DNA of 64,000 nucleotides from JAVBNA01 sp031551875 (GTDB lineage: Bacteria; Bacillota; Clostridia; Oscillospirales; Acutalibacteraceae): positions 60,047 to 124,046 of the forward strand of contig JAVBNA010000007.1 in assembly GCA_031551875.1 (NCBI GenBank), written 5' to 3'. The translations under genes and the position numbers were made by a program. Shown here piece by piece: positions 7,718 to 17,400 of this stretch. The stretch's first letter is position 1. Each line of letters starts with the position of its first letter. The notes below the pieces were generated by a model. It was given only the letters and a program-made list of their open reading frames with translations. It searched no databases and had not been told where the DNA came from.

Positions 7718-8683
7718 ATGTCCTCTATTCGCTGGGGGATCATCGGCTGCGGCGACGTCACCGAGCGCAAGAGCGGGCCGGGATTTCAGATTGCCCAGAA
7801 CAGCCAGCTGATTGCGGTCATGCGCCGAAACGGCGAGCTGGCGCGCGACTACGCGCAACGTCACGGCGTATCCAAGTGGTACGATGACGCGGACGCGCTC
7901 ATTCACGACGAAGAGGTGGACGCGGTTTATGTGGCCACCCCGCCCGACAGCCACTTTGGCTATGTCAGGATGGTGGCCGACGCGGGCAAGCCGGTCTACG
8001 TAGAAAAGCCCATGGCGCGCGACTACAGCGAAAGCTGCGAGATGGTCAGGTATTGCGAGCAGAAAGCGGTGCCTCTTTTTGTCGCCCACTACCGGCGGGG
8101 GCTAGATTACTTCAACAAGGCAAAAACCCTCCTTTCGGAAGGGGCGATCGGCGACGTGCGGGCGGCGGAGATCAGAATGTGCCAGCCCACGGCGCCGCCT
8201 GAGGGGGAGCTGCCCTGGCGGCTTGACCCCGCAGTTTCAGGCGGCGGGCTGTTTCACGATCTGGCGCCCCATACGCTCGACATCCTTGACTATATGCTTG
8301 GTCCCATTCAGGAGGCGGCGGGCTTTACCGCGAACCAGCAGAAGCTGTCCCCTGCCGACGACACGGTTGCCGCGTCCTTCGTGTTTGAAAACGGCGCGCT
8401 GGGCACGGGGCTTTGGAGCTTTGCACAGAGTGAGCCCTGCGACACGATTGTCATCGACGGCACACAGGGGCGGATTTCGCTGTCCACCTTCGCGTTTACC
8501 CCGATTGCGCTCAAAAACGGCAACGGGGAGGAGGTCTTTGATTTCCCGGCCCCTCATCACATTCAAACCCAGCTCATCCAGTCGATTGTGGACGACCTGA
8601 ACGGTCAGGGCGTCTGCCCCTCGCGCGCACGGGAAGCGCTGCGCACGATGCGGGTGATGGACGAGATTTTGGGAAAGCTTTGA
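7718..8683 (+). CDS. Gfo/Idh/MocA-family oxidoreductase
   Basis: 321 residues from ATG 7718, which has a purine-rich AGGGGAGAGGG site; the frame extends upstream to 7652 but the extra 22 residues are unlike the family. N-terminal NAD(P)-binding Rossmann fold (WGIIGCGDVTERKSGPGF), the YVEKPMAR motif with the conserved Lys, and a C-terminal alpha/beta domain with GGGLFHDLAPHTLDIL carrying the catalytic-type His. Such enzymes oxidise or reduce sugar or inositol-like substrates. It is a single gene between terminators, so no pathway partner shows the substrate. Confidence 0.93.
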   Translation: MSSIRWGIIGCGDVTERKSGPGFQIAQNSQLIAVMRRNGELARDYAQRHGVSKWYDDADALIHDEEVDAVYVATPPDSHFGYVRMVADAGKPVYVEKPMARDYSESCEMVRYCEQKAVPLFVAHYRRGLDYFNKAKTLLSEGAIGDVRAAEIRMCQPTAPPEGELPWRLDPAVSGGGLFHDLAPHTLDILDYMLGPIQEAAGFTANQQKLSPADDTVAASFVFENGALGTGLWSFAQSEPCDTIVIDGTQGRISLSTFAFTPIALKNGNGEEVFDFPAPHHIQTQLIQSIVDDLNGQGVCPSRAREALRTMRVMDEILGKL

Positions 8684-8692
8684 TGTTAGATA

Positions 8693-8734
8693 ATAAAGAC
8701 GGAGCCCGGACAGATGTCCGGGCTCCGTCTTTAT
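8693..8734. terminator. Bidirectional terminator
   Basis: Perfect 20-bp stem, arms 8693-8712 and 8715-8734, with a two-base apex GA. It ends in TTTAT on both strands and separates the convergent oxidoreductase and the 59-residue protein gene. Confidence 0.9.
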
Positions 8735-8756
8735 CGTTGACCACATTTGTCCGTCG

Positions 8757-8936
8757 CTATTTGAACATATACTGCACATTGTCCACGAAGTCGCCCACCG
8801 CGTGGATGGCCTTACCGGCGCTCCTTTTAACCTGCTTGCTGTTTTTCATCAGCTGTGCGCCCGCAAGGCCAAGCGCCGCCGCCGAGATCATTCCTACGCC
8901 GATCCCGCCGACCAGGCCCATGCCTTTCTTCTTCAT
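8757..8936 (-). CDS. Small Gly/Ala-rich membrane protein
   Basis: 59 residues from ATG 8936, placed 9 nt after AGGAAGG; longer starts (8945, 8990) lack a correctly spaced site. One hydrophobic glycine/alanine-rich segment (GLVGGIGVGMISAAALGLAG), then a basic amphipathic stretch and an end rich in aromatics (DNVQYMF). No recognised family. Possibly an envelope-associated small protein. Confidence 0.6.
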   Translation of the reverse strand: MKKKGMGLVGGIGVGMISAAALGLAGAQLMKNSKQVKRSAGKAIHAVGDFVDNVQYMFK

Positions 8937-9085
8937 GTCAAACATCCTTCCTATCGATAACAATACAAACCGCAGCACATATTTCTTCATTCAAACAATA
9001 CCTCTAAAAAACGCCGAAAAAACATACCAAATCGCGCATAACCATGGAAAACCACCTAAATTGGACTTCTTTTCCCAAATACAGC

Positions 9086-9114
9086 TTGCGAATCGGGGGA
9101 AAATAACTTATAAT
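9086..9114 (+). promoter_or_regulatory. Promoter of trmL
   Basis: TTGCGA (9086-9091), 17-bp spacer, TATAAT (9109-9114), 59 bp before the trmL ATG. Confidence 0.65.
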
Positions 9115-9172
9115 TTTTCTGAATAGATTTTTAATTTTTGCAAAAACCCTATACGCGCTGCCGGGAGGAATC

Positions 9173-9685
9173 ATGAGGATGCCACAGCTTAATCTTGTGC
9201 TTGTCGAGCCGGAAATTCCGCAGAATACCGGCAACATTGCCCGCACCTGCGCGGTGACGGGCGCCCGGCTTCATCTGGTCGGGCCCATGGGCTTCACACC
9301 CACCGACGCGAAATTAAAACGCGCCGGTCTGGATTACTGGAAATTTCTTGATATTAGCTACTATAACGGACTGGACGAATTCTTTTCGATGACCTGTGGT
9401 CCCTACTATTATTTCACGACAAAAGCAAAGTATAACTACTCAGATATTTCCTATCCCGACACAGTTTACCTGTTGTTCGGAAAGGAGACCGCCGGACTGC
9501 CCGAGGAGGTGCTGGTCAAGCATCCTGAGCGCTGTGTCCGGATTCCGATGCTCGGACCCTGCCGAAGCCTCAATCTCTCCAACGCCGCCGCAGTGGGCGC
9601 CTATGAGGTGCTGCGTCAATGGGGATTCCCCGCCCTGTCGTGCAGCGGGGCGCTTCACCGGTACAATTGGGGAGAAACAATATAA
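9173..9685 (+). CDS. trmL: tRNA (cytidine/uridine 34-2'-O)-methyltransferase
   Basis: 170 residues, SpoU/TrmH (SPOUT) family. Conserved blocks are LVLVEPEIPQNTGNIARTCAV, LHLVGPMGF, LLFGKETAGLPEE and IPMLGPCRSLNLSNAAAVGAYE, the last two forming the knotted AdoMet pocket. The short length without an extra RNA-binding domain fits TrmL, which methylates the wobble ribose of tRNA-Leu. GGGAGG precedes ATG 9173. The DegV gene follows after 36 bp and is likely co-transcribed. Confidence 0.94.
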   Translation: MRMPQLNLVLVEPEIPQNTGNIARTCAVTGARLHLVGPMGFTPTDAKLKRAGLDYWKFLDISYYNGLDEFFSMTCGPYYYFTTKAKYNYSDISYPDTVYLLFGKETAGLPEEVLVKHPERCVRIPMLGPCRSLNLSNAAAVGAYEVLRQWGFPALSCSGALHRYNWGETI

Positions 9686-9721
9686 AATAACGGAGTTAAA
9701 AGCTGAAAGGAAAGTGTAACC

Positions 9722-10615
9722 ATGAAATCAACCATTATGCTCATGGCCGATTCCACCTGTGACATTCCGCAGGAGCTGGCGGCGGAGCTCGGTATTCTGG
9801 TGATGTACGTGACGGTCAACATCGGCGGCACGATCTATCAGGACAGCATCGATTTTACCCCCGATGAATTCTATGAAATGCTGGAAAAAGAGGAAGAAAT
9901 TCCCGTAACGGCGGCGGTCAACACGGCGACCTTCAAGGAGAATTATGAAAAGGCCTACGCGGAGGGGTATACCGATATCATCTGCACGACCATCAATTCG
10001 GCCGGCGCCAGCACCTTTCAGTCGGCAAATCTGGCGCGCGACCTCTTTTTTGAGGAAACCCCCGAGGCGCAGGGGAAAATCAACATCCATACGGTCGATT
10101 CCCGGAGCTATTCGCTCGGATTCGGACTGCCCCTCATTCAGGCGGCCAGGATGCGCAACAGCGGCGCGGCGGTCGGGGAGCTGATCGAGTATTTGGAGAC
10201 CTGGTACCGCTCGCTCCAGATCTATCTGGGGATTTACGACCTGCGCTTTGCCAAAAAGTCGGGGCGCATTAGTGCGGCGGCGGCATTTATTGGCGAGCTA
10301 CTGGGCTTTAAGCCCATTATGCGTATGATTCACGGCATCTCGGAGAACATAGAGAAGGTGCGCGGCGAGCGCAACCTGATCCCCCGCCTGATCGAGCACG
10401 TGAAAGGGGCGGCAGAGGGTGTGCCGAATCAGGAGTTCTGCATCATCGCCGGCTCGGTCACCGGGGAGGGCAAAGAGCTTGAGAAGGCGGTCGAGGCGGC
10501 GCTCGGCGTAAAATCTCAGGGCTTTTACCGTTTGGGCTCGGCGGTTGCCATCAACGCAGGCCCCAAAACCGTGGCGGTCATCCTGCGCGGGAGCGATCCG
10601 GGCGCACAAAGCTAA
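9722..10615 (+). CDS. DegV-family fatty-acid-binding protein
   Basis: 297 residues. Two-domain DegV fold: N-terminal MLMADSTCDIPQELAAEL, the middle VPVTAAVN-type loop (EIPVTAAVNTATFKENY), the TTINSAGASTFQSA lipid-headgroup region and C-terminal GPKTVAVILRG. These proteins bind a fatty acid and, in several Firmicutes (FakB), present it to the kinase FakA for acyl-phosphate synthesis. No fakA is visible here. AAAGGAAAG precedes ATG 9722. Confidence 0.93.
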   Translation: MKSTIMLMADSTCDIPQELAAELGILVMYVTVNIGGTIYQDSIDFTPDEFYEMLEKEEEIPVTAAVNTATFKENYEKAYAEGYTDIICTTINSAGASTFQSANLARDLFFEETPEAQGKINIHTVDSRSYSLGFGLPLIQAARMRNSGAAVGELIEYLETWYRSLQIYLGIYDLRFAKKSGRISAAAAFIGELLGFKPIMRMIHGISENIEKVRGERNLIPRLIEHVKGAAEGVPNQEFCIIAGSVTGEGKELEKAVEAALGVKSQGFYRLGSAVAINAGPKTVAVILRGSDPGAQS

Positions 10616-10627
10616 AGTTTGTTGTTA

Positions 10628-10636
10628 TTATCCACA
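10628..10636 (+). promoter_or_regulatory. Isolated perfect DnaA box
   Basis: TTATCCACA in the DegV-pgk gap, the third perfect copy within 3.5 kb. About 0.5 such 9-mers are expected by chance in 64 kb on both strands. Confidence 0.35.
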
Positions 10637-10679
10637 CAAAGTCAATGCCCGCCACGCCTGAATTCTACGCGTTTTTCAC

Positions 10680-10708
10680 TTGAAAAAAATGGCATTTTCA
10701 GCTACAAT
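10680..10708 (+). promoter_or_regulatory. Promoter of the pgk-tpiA-gpmI operon
   Basis: TTGAAA (10680-10685), 17-bp spacer, TACAAT (10703-10708). Leader of about 40 nt to pgk. Confidence 0.75.
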
Positions 10709-10753
10709 AATAAAGTTAGTTGTCATGTTTTTAACAAACAGATGGAAGGAAGA

Positions 10754-11953
10754 ATGAGTGTGAACTACCAGAACAAGAAAACCGTAGAGGATATTGACGT
10801 AGCCGGCAAGAAAGTGCTTGTGCGCTGTGACTTTAACGTTCCCTTTGATGCGGAGAACAACATTACTGATACGAAGCGCATTGACGAGGCGCTGAAAACC
10901 ATTCAATATCTGATCGGCAAAAACGCAAAGGTCATTCTATGCTCACACCTCGGCCGCCCGAAGGGCGAGTTTAACATGAAATATTCGCTTAAGCCTGTCG
11001 CGGAGTATCTCTCCAAGGCGCTCGGCCAGGAGGTCAAAATGGCGTCCGACGTCATCGGCGACAGCGCGAAGTCCATTGCCGCGTCCCTGAAGGACGGCGA
11101 AGTGGAGCTTCTTGAAAATGTCCGCTTCCACGCGGAGGAGGAAAAGAATGATCCCGAGTTCAGCAACGAGCTTGCCTCGCTGGCGGAGATCTATGTCAAC
11201 GACGCGTTCGGCACGGCTCACCGTGCGCACGCTTCCACCGCAGGCGTGGCCGATTATCTGCCCGCCGTATGCGGCTACCTCGTGCAGAAGGAAATCGCCA
11301 TCATGGGCGGCGCACTGTCCGATCCCAAGCGTCCCTTTGTCGCGATTTTGGGCGGCGCCAAGGTGTCCGACAAAATCGGCGTGATCAACAACCTGCTCGA
11401 GAAGGTGGACACCCTGATCATCGGTGGTGGCATGGCCTATACCTTCATGGCCGCCAAGGGCTATCATGTGGGCACCTCCATCTGTGAGCACGACAAGGTT
11501 GACCTTGCCAAAGAAATGATGGAGAAGGCCGGGCAAAAGGACGTCGGCTTCCTGATCCCGCAGGACAACGTTGTGGGAGACCGCTATGCGCCCGACTGCA
11601 ACTTCCAGACCATCCCCTCCGATGAGATTCCCGAAGGCTGGATGGGTCTTGACATCGGTCCGAAAACCCGCGAGCTCTTTGCGGGCGCGATTCAGAATGC
11701 CGGCACGGTTGTATGGAACGGCCCGATGGGCGTGTCCGAGTGGGAGAACTTTGCCGCCGGTACCATTGCGGTGGCCGAGGCGGTGGCCAATAGCGGCGCG
11801 GTCTCCATCATCGGCGGAGGCGATTCGGCCGCAGCGGTTGAGAAACTGGGCTTCGCCGACAAAATGACCCACATTTCCACCGGCGGCGGTGCGTCTCTGG
11901 AATTCCTGGAGGGGCTTGAGCTTCCCGGCATTGCCTGCCTGAACGAGAAATAA
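10754..11953 (+). CDS. pgk: Phosphoglycerate kinase
   Basis: 399 residues from ATG 10754 (GGAAGGAAG site just upstream); the open frame begins at 10619 but those 45 residues lie before the promoter. It converts 1,3-bisphosphoglycerate + ADP to 3-phosphoglycerate + ATP. Signature KVLVRCDFNVP at about 18-28, the substrate loop SHLGRPKGE, and the C-terminal nucleotide loop IIGGGDSAAAVEK. First gene of a glycolytic operon with tpiA and gpmI; gap, usually upstream of pgk, is not in this window. Confidence 0.98.
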   Translation: MSVNYQNKKTVEDIDVAGKKVLVRCDFNVPFDAENNITDTKRIDEALKTIQYLIGKNAKVILCSHLGRPKGEFNMKYSLKPVAEYLSKALGQEVKMASDVIGDSAKSIAASLKDGEVELLENVRFHAEEEKNDPEFSNELASLAEIYVNDAFGTAHRAHASTAGVADYLPAVCGYLVQKEIAIMGGALSDPKRPFVAILGGAKVSDKIGVINNLLEKVDTLIIGGGMAYTFMAAKGYHVGTSICEHDKVDLAKEMMEKAGQKDVGFLIPQDNVVGDRYAPDCNFQTIPSDEIPEGWMGLDIGPKTRELFAGAIQNAGTVVWNGPMGVSEWENFAAGTIAVAEAVANSGAVSIIGGGDSAAAVEKLGFADKMTHISTGGGASLEFLEGLELPGIACLNEK

Positions 11954-11981
11954 GCTGTTCATAAGAAATAAAAAGACTGGG

Positions 11982-12006
11982 TTGCGGTACGGGACGCGTA
12001 CCGCAA
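11982..12006 (+). other. Intercistronic hairpin pgk-tpiA
   Basis: Perfect 10-bp inverted repeat: TTGCGGTACG (11982-11991), loop GGACG, CGTACCGCAA (11997-12006). Only a weak T-rich tail (TCGTTCTA) follows, so it may be an attenuator or an mRNA-stability/processing stem rather than a full terminator. Confidence 0.65.
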
Positions 12007-12030
12007 TCGTTCTATAGAAGGAGAATGAAT

Positions 12031-12801
12031 ATGAATAAAACGCTTCGCAAGGCGGTCATCGCCGGAAACTGGAAAATGAACAAGACTCCCGCGCAGACAG
12101 CTGCGCTGATCGATGAGATTAAGCCGCTTGTGGCAGATGCCGGATGCGACGTGGTCGTGTGCGTGCCCTTTGTGGACTTGCAGGCGGCGCTCGACGCCAC
12201 CCGGGGCACAAACATTGGCGTGGGCGCACAGAACTGTCACTGGGAGAAATCGGGCGCGTTCACCGGCGAGATTTCTGCCGAGATGCTCAGTGAGATGGGC
12301 GTGGGCTATGTTGTGCTGGGGCACAGCGAGCGCCGTACCTTCTTTGGAGACACCGATGTCACGGTGCAGAAGCGCGTGCGCGCCTGCCTGGATGCGGGGC
12401 TGACCGCAATTTTGTGTGTCGGCGAATATCTGGAGCAGCGTGAGCAGGGTATCACCGCCGAGCTGGTCGCCCTCCAGACAAAAATTGCTTTGCAGGGCGT
12501 GGCAAAAGAGGAGCTGCAAAAGGTGATCATCGCCTATGAGCCCGTGTGGGCCATCGGCACCGGCAAGACCGCGACGGCCGAGCAGGCCGACGAGGTGTGC
12601 GCCGTGATCCGTAAAGTGATTGCCGGCCTGTATGACCAGGCGTCGGCCGACGCCATGACCATCCAGTACGGCGGCTCCATGAACGCCGCGAACGCGGCCG
12701 AGCTGCTCTCGAAGCGCGACGTGGACGGCGGGCTGATCGGCGGCGCGTCGCTCAAAGCAGCCGACTTTGCCGCCATCGTTGACGCCGCGACCAAGGGTTA
12801 A
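12031..12801 (+). CDS. tpiA: Triosephosphate isomerase
   Basis: 256 residues. ATG 12031 is 7 nt after AAGGAG; the in-frame ATG at 12025 is only 1 nt away from it. TIM-barrel enzyme interconverting DHAP and GAP. Catalytic residues are visible in AGNWKMN (Lys), LGHSERR (His) and AYEPVWAIGTGKTA (Glu), with the phosphate loop YGGSMNAANA and GGASL. Second gene of the glycolytic operon. Confidence 0.98.
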   Translation: MNKTLRKAVIAGNWKMNKTPAQTAALIDEIKPLVADAGCDVVVCVPFVDLQAALDATRGTNIGVGAQNCHWEKSGAFTGEISAEMLSEMGVGYVVLGHSERRTFFGDTDVTVQKRVRACLDAGLTAILCVGEYLEQREQGITAELVALQTKIALQGVAKEELQKVIIAYEPVWAIGTGKTATAEQADEVCAVIRKVIAGLYDQASADAMTIQYGGSMNAANAAELLSKRDVDGGLIGGASLKAADFAAIVDAATKG

Positions 12802-12814
12802 AAGAGGGATGGAT

Positions 12815-14329
12815 ATGAAAAAACCGGTTGCACTGATTATAATGGACGGCTTTGCTTTCGGCGGGGCATACGGCAACGCCATTAAAGAGGCCAAAACCCC
12901 CAATCTTGACCGCCTGTTTGCACAGAATCCTGTGGAAAAGATGGGCGCATCGGGCATGAACGTGGGGCTTCCCGACGGGCAGATGGGCAACTCCGAGGTG
13001 GGACACACGAACATCGGCGCGGGCCGCATCGTCTATCAGGAGCTGACCCGCATCTCCAAAGCCATCGCCGACGGGGATTTTTACGACAACGCCGCGCTTC
13101 GGTCGGCGATTGAGAGCGCACTGACCAAGGGCACGGCGCTTCACCTGATCGGGCTTGTGTCCGACGGCGGCGTGCACAGCCACAACACCCATCTGTACGG
13201 CCTGCTTGCGCTGTGCAAGCGCATGGGGCTGACCAAGGTGTATGTCCACGCGCTGCTTGACGGGCGTGATGTTCCGCCCTCCTCGGGCGCCGGCTTTGTG
13301 CAGGAGCTTGTGGAGAAAATGCGCGAGATCGGCGTGGGACAGGTGGCGACTGTCATCGGACGCTACTACGCGATGGATCGCGACAACCGCTGGGAGCGTG
13401 TGGAACGCGCCTATGCCGCTTTGGTGTACGGCGAGGGTGTACAGGCGTCCGACCCGGTGCAGGCCATCAAGGATTCCTACAAGAATAACGTGACCGACGA
13501 GTTTGTTGAGCCGACCGTGTGTGTGAAGGATGCCTGTATCAGTCCGGACGATTCGGTGATCTTCTTCAACTTCCGACCCGACCGCGCACGCGAAATAACC
13601 CGCACGTTTGTCGATCCCGCCTTTGAGGGCTTTGCGCGCAGGAAGGGATTTTTCCCGCTGACCTACGTCTGCATGACGCAGTACGATGCGACCATGCCGA
13701 ACGTTGAGGTCGCCTTTACGCCCCAGTCGCTGGAAAACACCTTCGGGGAATACATCTCGCAGAAGGGGCTGACCCAACTGCGCATTGCCGAGACCGAAAA
13801 GTACGCCCACGTCACCTTTTTCTTCAACGGCGGCGTGGAGACCGTGTACCCCGGCGAGGATCGCGTGCTTATCCCGTCACCCAAGGTGGCGACCTACGAC
13901 CTCCAGCCCGAGATGAGTGCCGTTCCGGTCACCGATGCGGTGGTGGAGAGGATTCTGAGCGGTCAGTACGATGTGATCATCTTAAACTTTGCAAACTGCG
14001 ACATGGTGGGACACACCGGCATCATGGAGGCCGCTGAGCAGGCGGTCGAGACGGTGGACGCCTGTGTGGGACGCGTGACCGACGCGATTGCGAAAATGGG
14101 CGGCGTAGCACTGATTACCGCCGACCACGGCAACGCGGATCAGATGAAGGAGCCCGACGGCTCCCCCTTCACCGCACACACAACAAATCCCGTACCCTTC
14201 TGCGTGGTGGGGTACCCATGCACGCTGCGCGAGGGCGGCACGCTGGCCGACATTGCGCCGACCATGCTGCACATCATGGGACTGCCCCAGCCCAAGGAAA
14301 TGGGCGGGAAGTCGCTGATTGCCGAATAA
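12815..14329 (+). CDS. gpmI: 2,3-bisphosphoglycerate-independent phosphoglycerate mutase
   Basis: 504 residues from ATG 12815, six bases after AGAGGG, 13 bp after the tpiA stop. Mn-dependent alkaline-phosphatase-like enzyme: metal site IIMDGF, phosphorylated Ser60 in GQMGNSEVGHTNIGAG, substrate loop ALLDGRDVPPSS and C-terminal metal ligands ANCDMVGHTG and ITADHGNAD. Converts 3-PG to 2-PG. Last gene of the operon, followed by a strong terminator. Confidence 0.98.
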   Translation: MKKPVALIIMDGFAFGGAYGNAIKEAKTPNLDRLFAQNPVEKMGASGMNVGLPDGQMGNSEVGHTNIGAGRIVYQELTRISKAIADGDFYDNAALRSAIESALTKGTALHLIGLVSDGGVHSHNTHLYGLLALCKRMGLTKVYVHALLDGRDVPPSSGAGFVQELVEKMREIGVGQVATVIGRYYAMDRDNRWERVERAYAALVYGEGVQASDPVQAIKDSYKNNVTDEFVEPTVCVKDACISPDDSVIFFNFRPDRAREITRTFVDPAFEGFARRKGFFPLTYVCMTQYDATMPNVEVAFTPQSLENTFGEYISQKGLTQLRIAETEKYAHVTFFFNGGVETVYPGEDRVLIPSPKVATYDLQPEMSAVPVTDAVVERILSGQYDVIILNFANCDMVGHTGIMEAAEQAVETVDACVGRVTDAIAKMGGVALITADHGNADQMKEPDGSPFTAHTTNPVPFCVVGYPCTLREGGTLADIAPTMLHIMGLPQPKEMGGKSLIAE

Positions 14330-14356
14330 AAGTTGCAGTCTGAAGGCCTGAAAACC

Positions 14357-14392
14357 ATCCGGCTCCGTATTTATACGGAGCCGGATTTTTTG
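14357..14392 (+). terminator. Terminator of the glycolytic operon
   Basis: 13-bp stem (14357-14369 with 14374-14386), loop TTTA, followed by TTTTT. Confidence 0.9.
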
Positions 14393-14395
14393 CAT

Positions 14396-14441
14396 AAAAA
14401 ACCCTCCCGGCCAAAGCGCGGATGCGATTGGCCGGGAGGGT
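14396..14441 (-). terminator. Terminator of the giant adhesin gene
   Basis: 14-bp stem ACCCTCCCGGCCAA (14401-14414) with TTGGCCGGGAGGGT (14428-14441). On the minus strand it is followed by TTTTT (14400-14396). Confidence 0.85.
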
Positions 14442-14475
14442 ATACTGAATTTAATTGTGCGGCCTGGTTTTCAGG

Positions 14476-17400
14476 TTATGCCTTTTTGCGGCGTTTGGCA
14501 AGAGCGATTGCAGAGGTGGCCAGCAAGCCGACCGCCAGCATGAATCCGCCGAACATGAGCGGTGCGCTCGTGGTGGGGATGCCGTTGTCATCGTCGTCCG
14601 AATTCCCCTTGTTATTACCCCCGTTCGTATCGTCGTCATCGTCCGATGCGCCCTTCCCGGAGGAACCGCTGATGTCTTTGCCGTCGTCGCTGGAGCCGCC
14701 CTGGTTGCCGCCGCCCGAGCTGTTGTCATTTTCATCGCTCGACCCTTTCAGGGTGACCTCGGCGACATCGTGGTCGTCCTCGTCGTTTGCCTTATTGGCC
14801 TTGCCGTCCTCGTTAATGATGTTGTCCTTGCATTTGTCATTGTCGGGGTTGGCGTCGGGTGCCGAGTCGATGTCGGTGACCTTGTTGCCGTCGGTGTCGG
14901 TCATGCCGCTGATCTCCGCATTGTTGGTCAGCGTGCTCTTGGTCGCCGAGCTCTTGACGGTCAGCACCAGTGCGATCGTTTTATCCGCGCCCGGTGCCAG
15001 CGTGATCGGAGTGCTGTAGGTCAGAAGCGAGCTCGTTGTCTTGGTCCAGCCGGCATTGTCGGTGATCGAGAAGTCATAGCCAGCGGGCATGTAGTCGGAG
15101 ATGCTGGTCAGAATGACTGTTTCGTCGCCCTGGTTGAACAGCTTGATCGAGAAGGTGACCTTGTCGCCCTTCTCCACCGGGACAGCGGCGGTCGCTGTTG
15201 CACCGGGATCGTTGTAGGAATTCACGGTCAGGCCGTTACGCACAACCTTGCTTACCCATTTGCGCAGCGCCGCGTCATACACGGGATCGGTCAGCTTCAC
15301 GGGCGCGATGTCGTGGTCGTCCTCGTCGTTGTCCTTGCTCCCCTTGCCGTCCTCGTTAATGATGTTGTCCTTGACGGTGTCATTGTCGGGGGTGGTGTCG
15401 GGCGTCGAGTCAATGTCGGTGACCGGGACATTGTCCTCATCGGTCATATCGCTGATCTCCGCTGTGTTGGTCAGATTGTTCGAGGTTGCGCTGCTGTTTA
15501 CCGTCAGCGTCAGCGTAATAATTTGGGAATTGCCGGCCGTCAGTGTGATCGGTGTATTATAGCTCAGCAGGTTAGCCGACGTCAGCGTCCAGCCGGGGTT
15601 GTCGCTTTCGGTAAAGGTGTAGCCGGCGGGCATGTAGTCGGAAATCTTGGTCAGTATGACGGCCTGATTGCCCTGGTTAAACACCCTGATCGAGAAGGTG
15701 ACCTTGTCGCCCTTCTTGACCTGGACTGTGGGAGAACTCGTGGTGGTCGGCTCGAGGTAGGTGCCGATCGTTTCGCTTCCGCGTTCGACCTTGCTTACCC
15801 ACTTGCGCAGCGCCGCGTCATAGACCGGATCATCGGTCTCGAGCACCACAGGTGCGATGTCTTGGTCATCCTCATCCTTGGTTTTGTCGCTCTTGCCGTC
15901 CTCGTCAATGATGTTGTCCTTGACGGTGTCATTGTCGGGTTCATCGTCGGGCTCAGAATCGATGTCGGTGACCGGGTTGTTGCTCGTGTCGGTCATGCCG
16001 CTGATCTCCGCCGCGTTGAGCAGCGTCAGATTGGTCGCGCCCTCCTTGACCGTCAGGATCACCGTGATGGTGTCGGTCGCGCCGGGCAGCAGAGAGATCG
16101 GGGTGTCATAGGTCAGCAGGTTAGCCGACGTCAGCGTCCAGCCGGGGTTTTCGCTTTCGGTAAAGGTGTAGCCGGCGGGCATGTAATCGGAGATGCTTGT
16201 GAGCTTCACCGCCTGGTTGCCCTGGTTGAATACCTTGATCGAGAAGGTGACCTTGTCGCCGACCTTGACCAAAACGGTCGGGGAGGTCGTGGTGGTCGGC
16301 TCGGAATAAACGTCGCCGACCTGGGTGCCGCCGCGCGTGACTCTGCTCACCCATTTGCGCAGCGCCGCGTCGTAAAGTTTCTCCAGTTCGACGGGCGCGG
16401 TGTCGTGGTCGTCCTCGTCGTTGGTTTTGCTTGACTTGCCGTTCTCATCGATAATGTTGTCCTTGACGGTGTCATTATCAGGAGTGGCGTCGGGATCTGA
16501 ATCAATGTCGGTGACCGGGTTGTCGCTCGTGTCGGTCATGCCGCTGATCTCCGCCGCGTTGAGCAGGGTCGCGTTGGTCGCGCCCGCCTTGACGGTCAGA
16601 ATCACAGCAATGGTTGAATCCGCGCCGGGCTGCAGCGGGATGACCTTGCTGTAGGTCAGGATACCGCCCGCAAACGACCAGTCGGTGGAGTTGTCGTCCG
16701 CCACAAAGTCATAGCCGGCGGGCATGTAGTCGGAGACGCTCGTGAGTTTCACTGCCTGGTTGCCCTGGTTGAAGACTTTGATTGAGAAGGTGACCTTGTC
16801 ACCGATCCGTACAGGAACATCGGGGGTTTCAGAGGGGATGGTCGGCTCGGTGTAGGCGCCGATCTGGGTGCCGCCGCGCGTGACCTTGCTCACCCATTTA
16901 CGCAGCGCCGCGTCATAGATTTTCTCCAGCACGACGGGAGCGGTGTCATGGTCATCCTCGTCGTTTGCCTTGTTTGACTTGCCGTTCTCGTCAATGATGT
17001 TGTCCTTGACGGTGTCATTGCCCGAGTTGGCATCGGGCGCTGAATCAATGTCGGTGACCGGGCGGTCGCTCGTGTCGGTCATGCCGCTGATCTCGGCGGC
17101 ATTGAGCAGGGTCGCGTCGGTCGCGCCCGATTTGACGGTCAGCTCCACATAGATGGTATGGCTGCCGTTCGGAGCCAGCGTGATCGGCGTGCTGTAGGTC
17201 AGCAGACCGGGGGAGGTTCCCTCCCAGCCCGTATTGCCGGTTTCCGAGAAGGTGTAGCCGGCGGGCATGTAGTCGGAGATGCTTGTGAGCTTGACGGTTT
17301 CGTCGCACTGATTGAAGAGCCTGATGGCGAAGGTGACCTTGTCACCCACCTTGACCGTGACAGTGGGGGTTTCTGTGGGGGTGGTCGGCTCAGGATAGTC

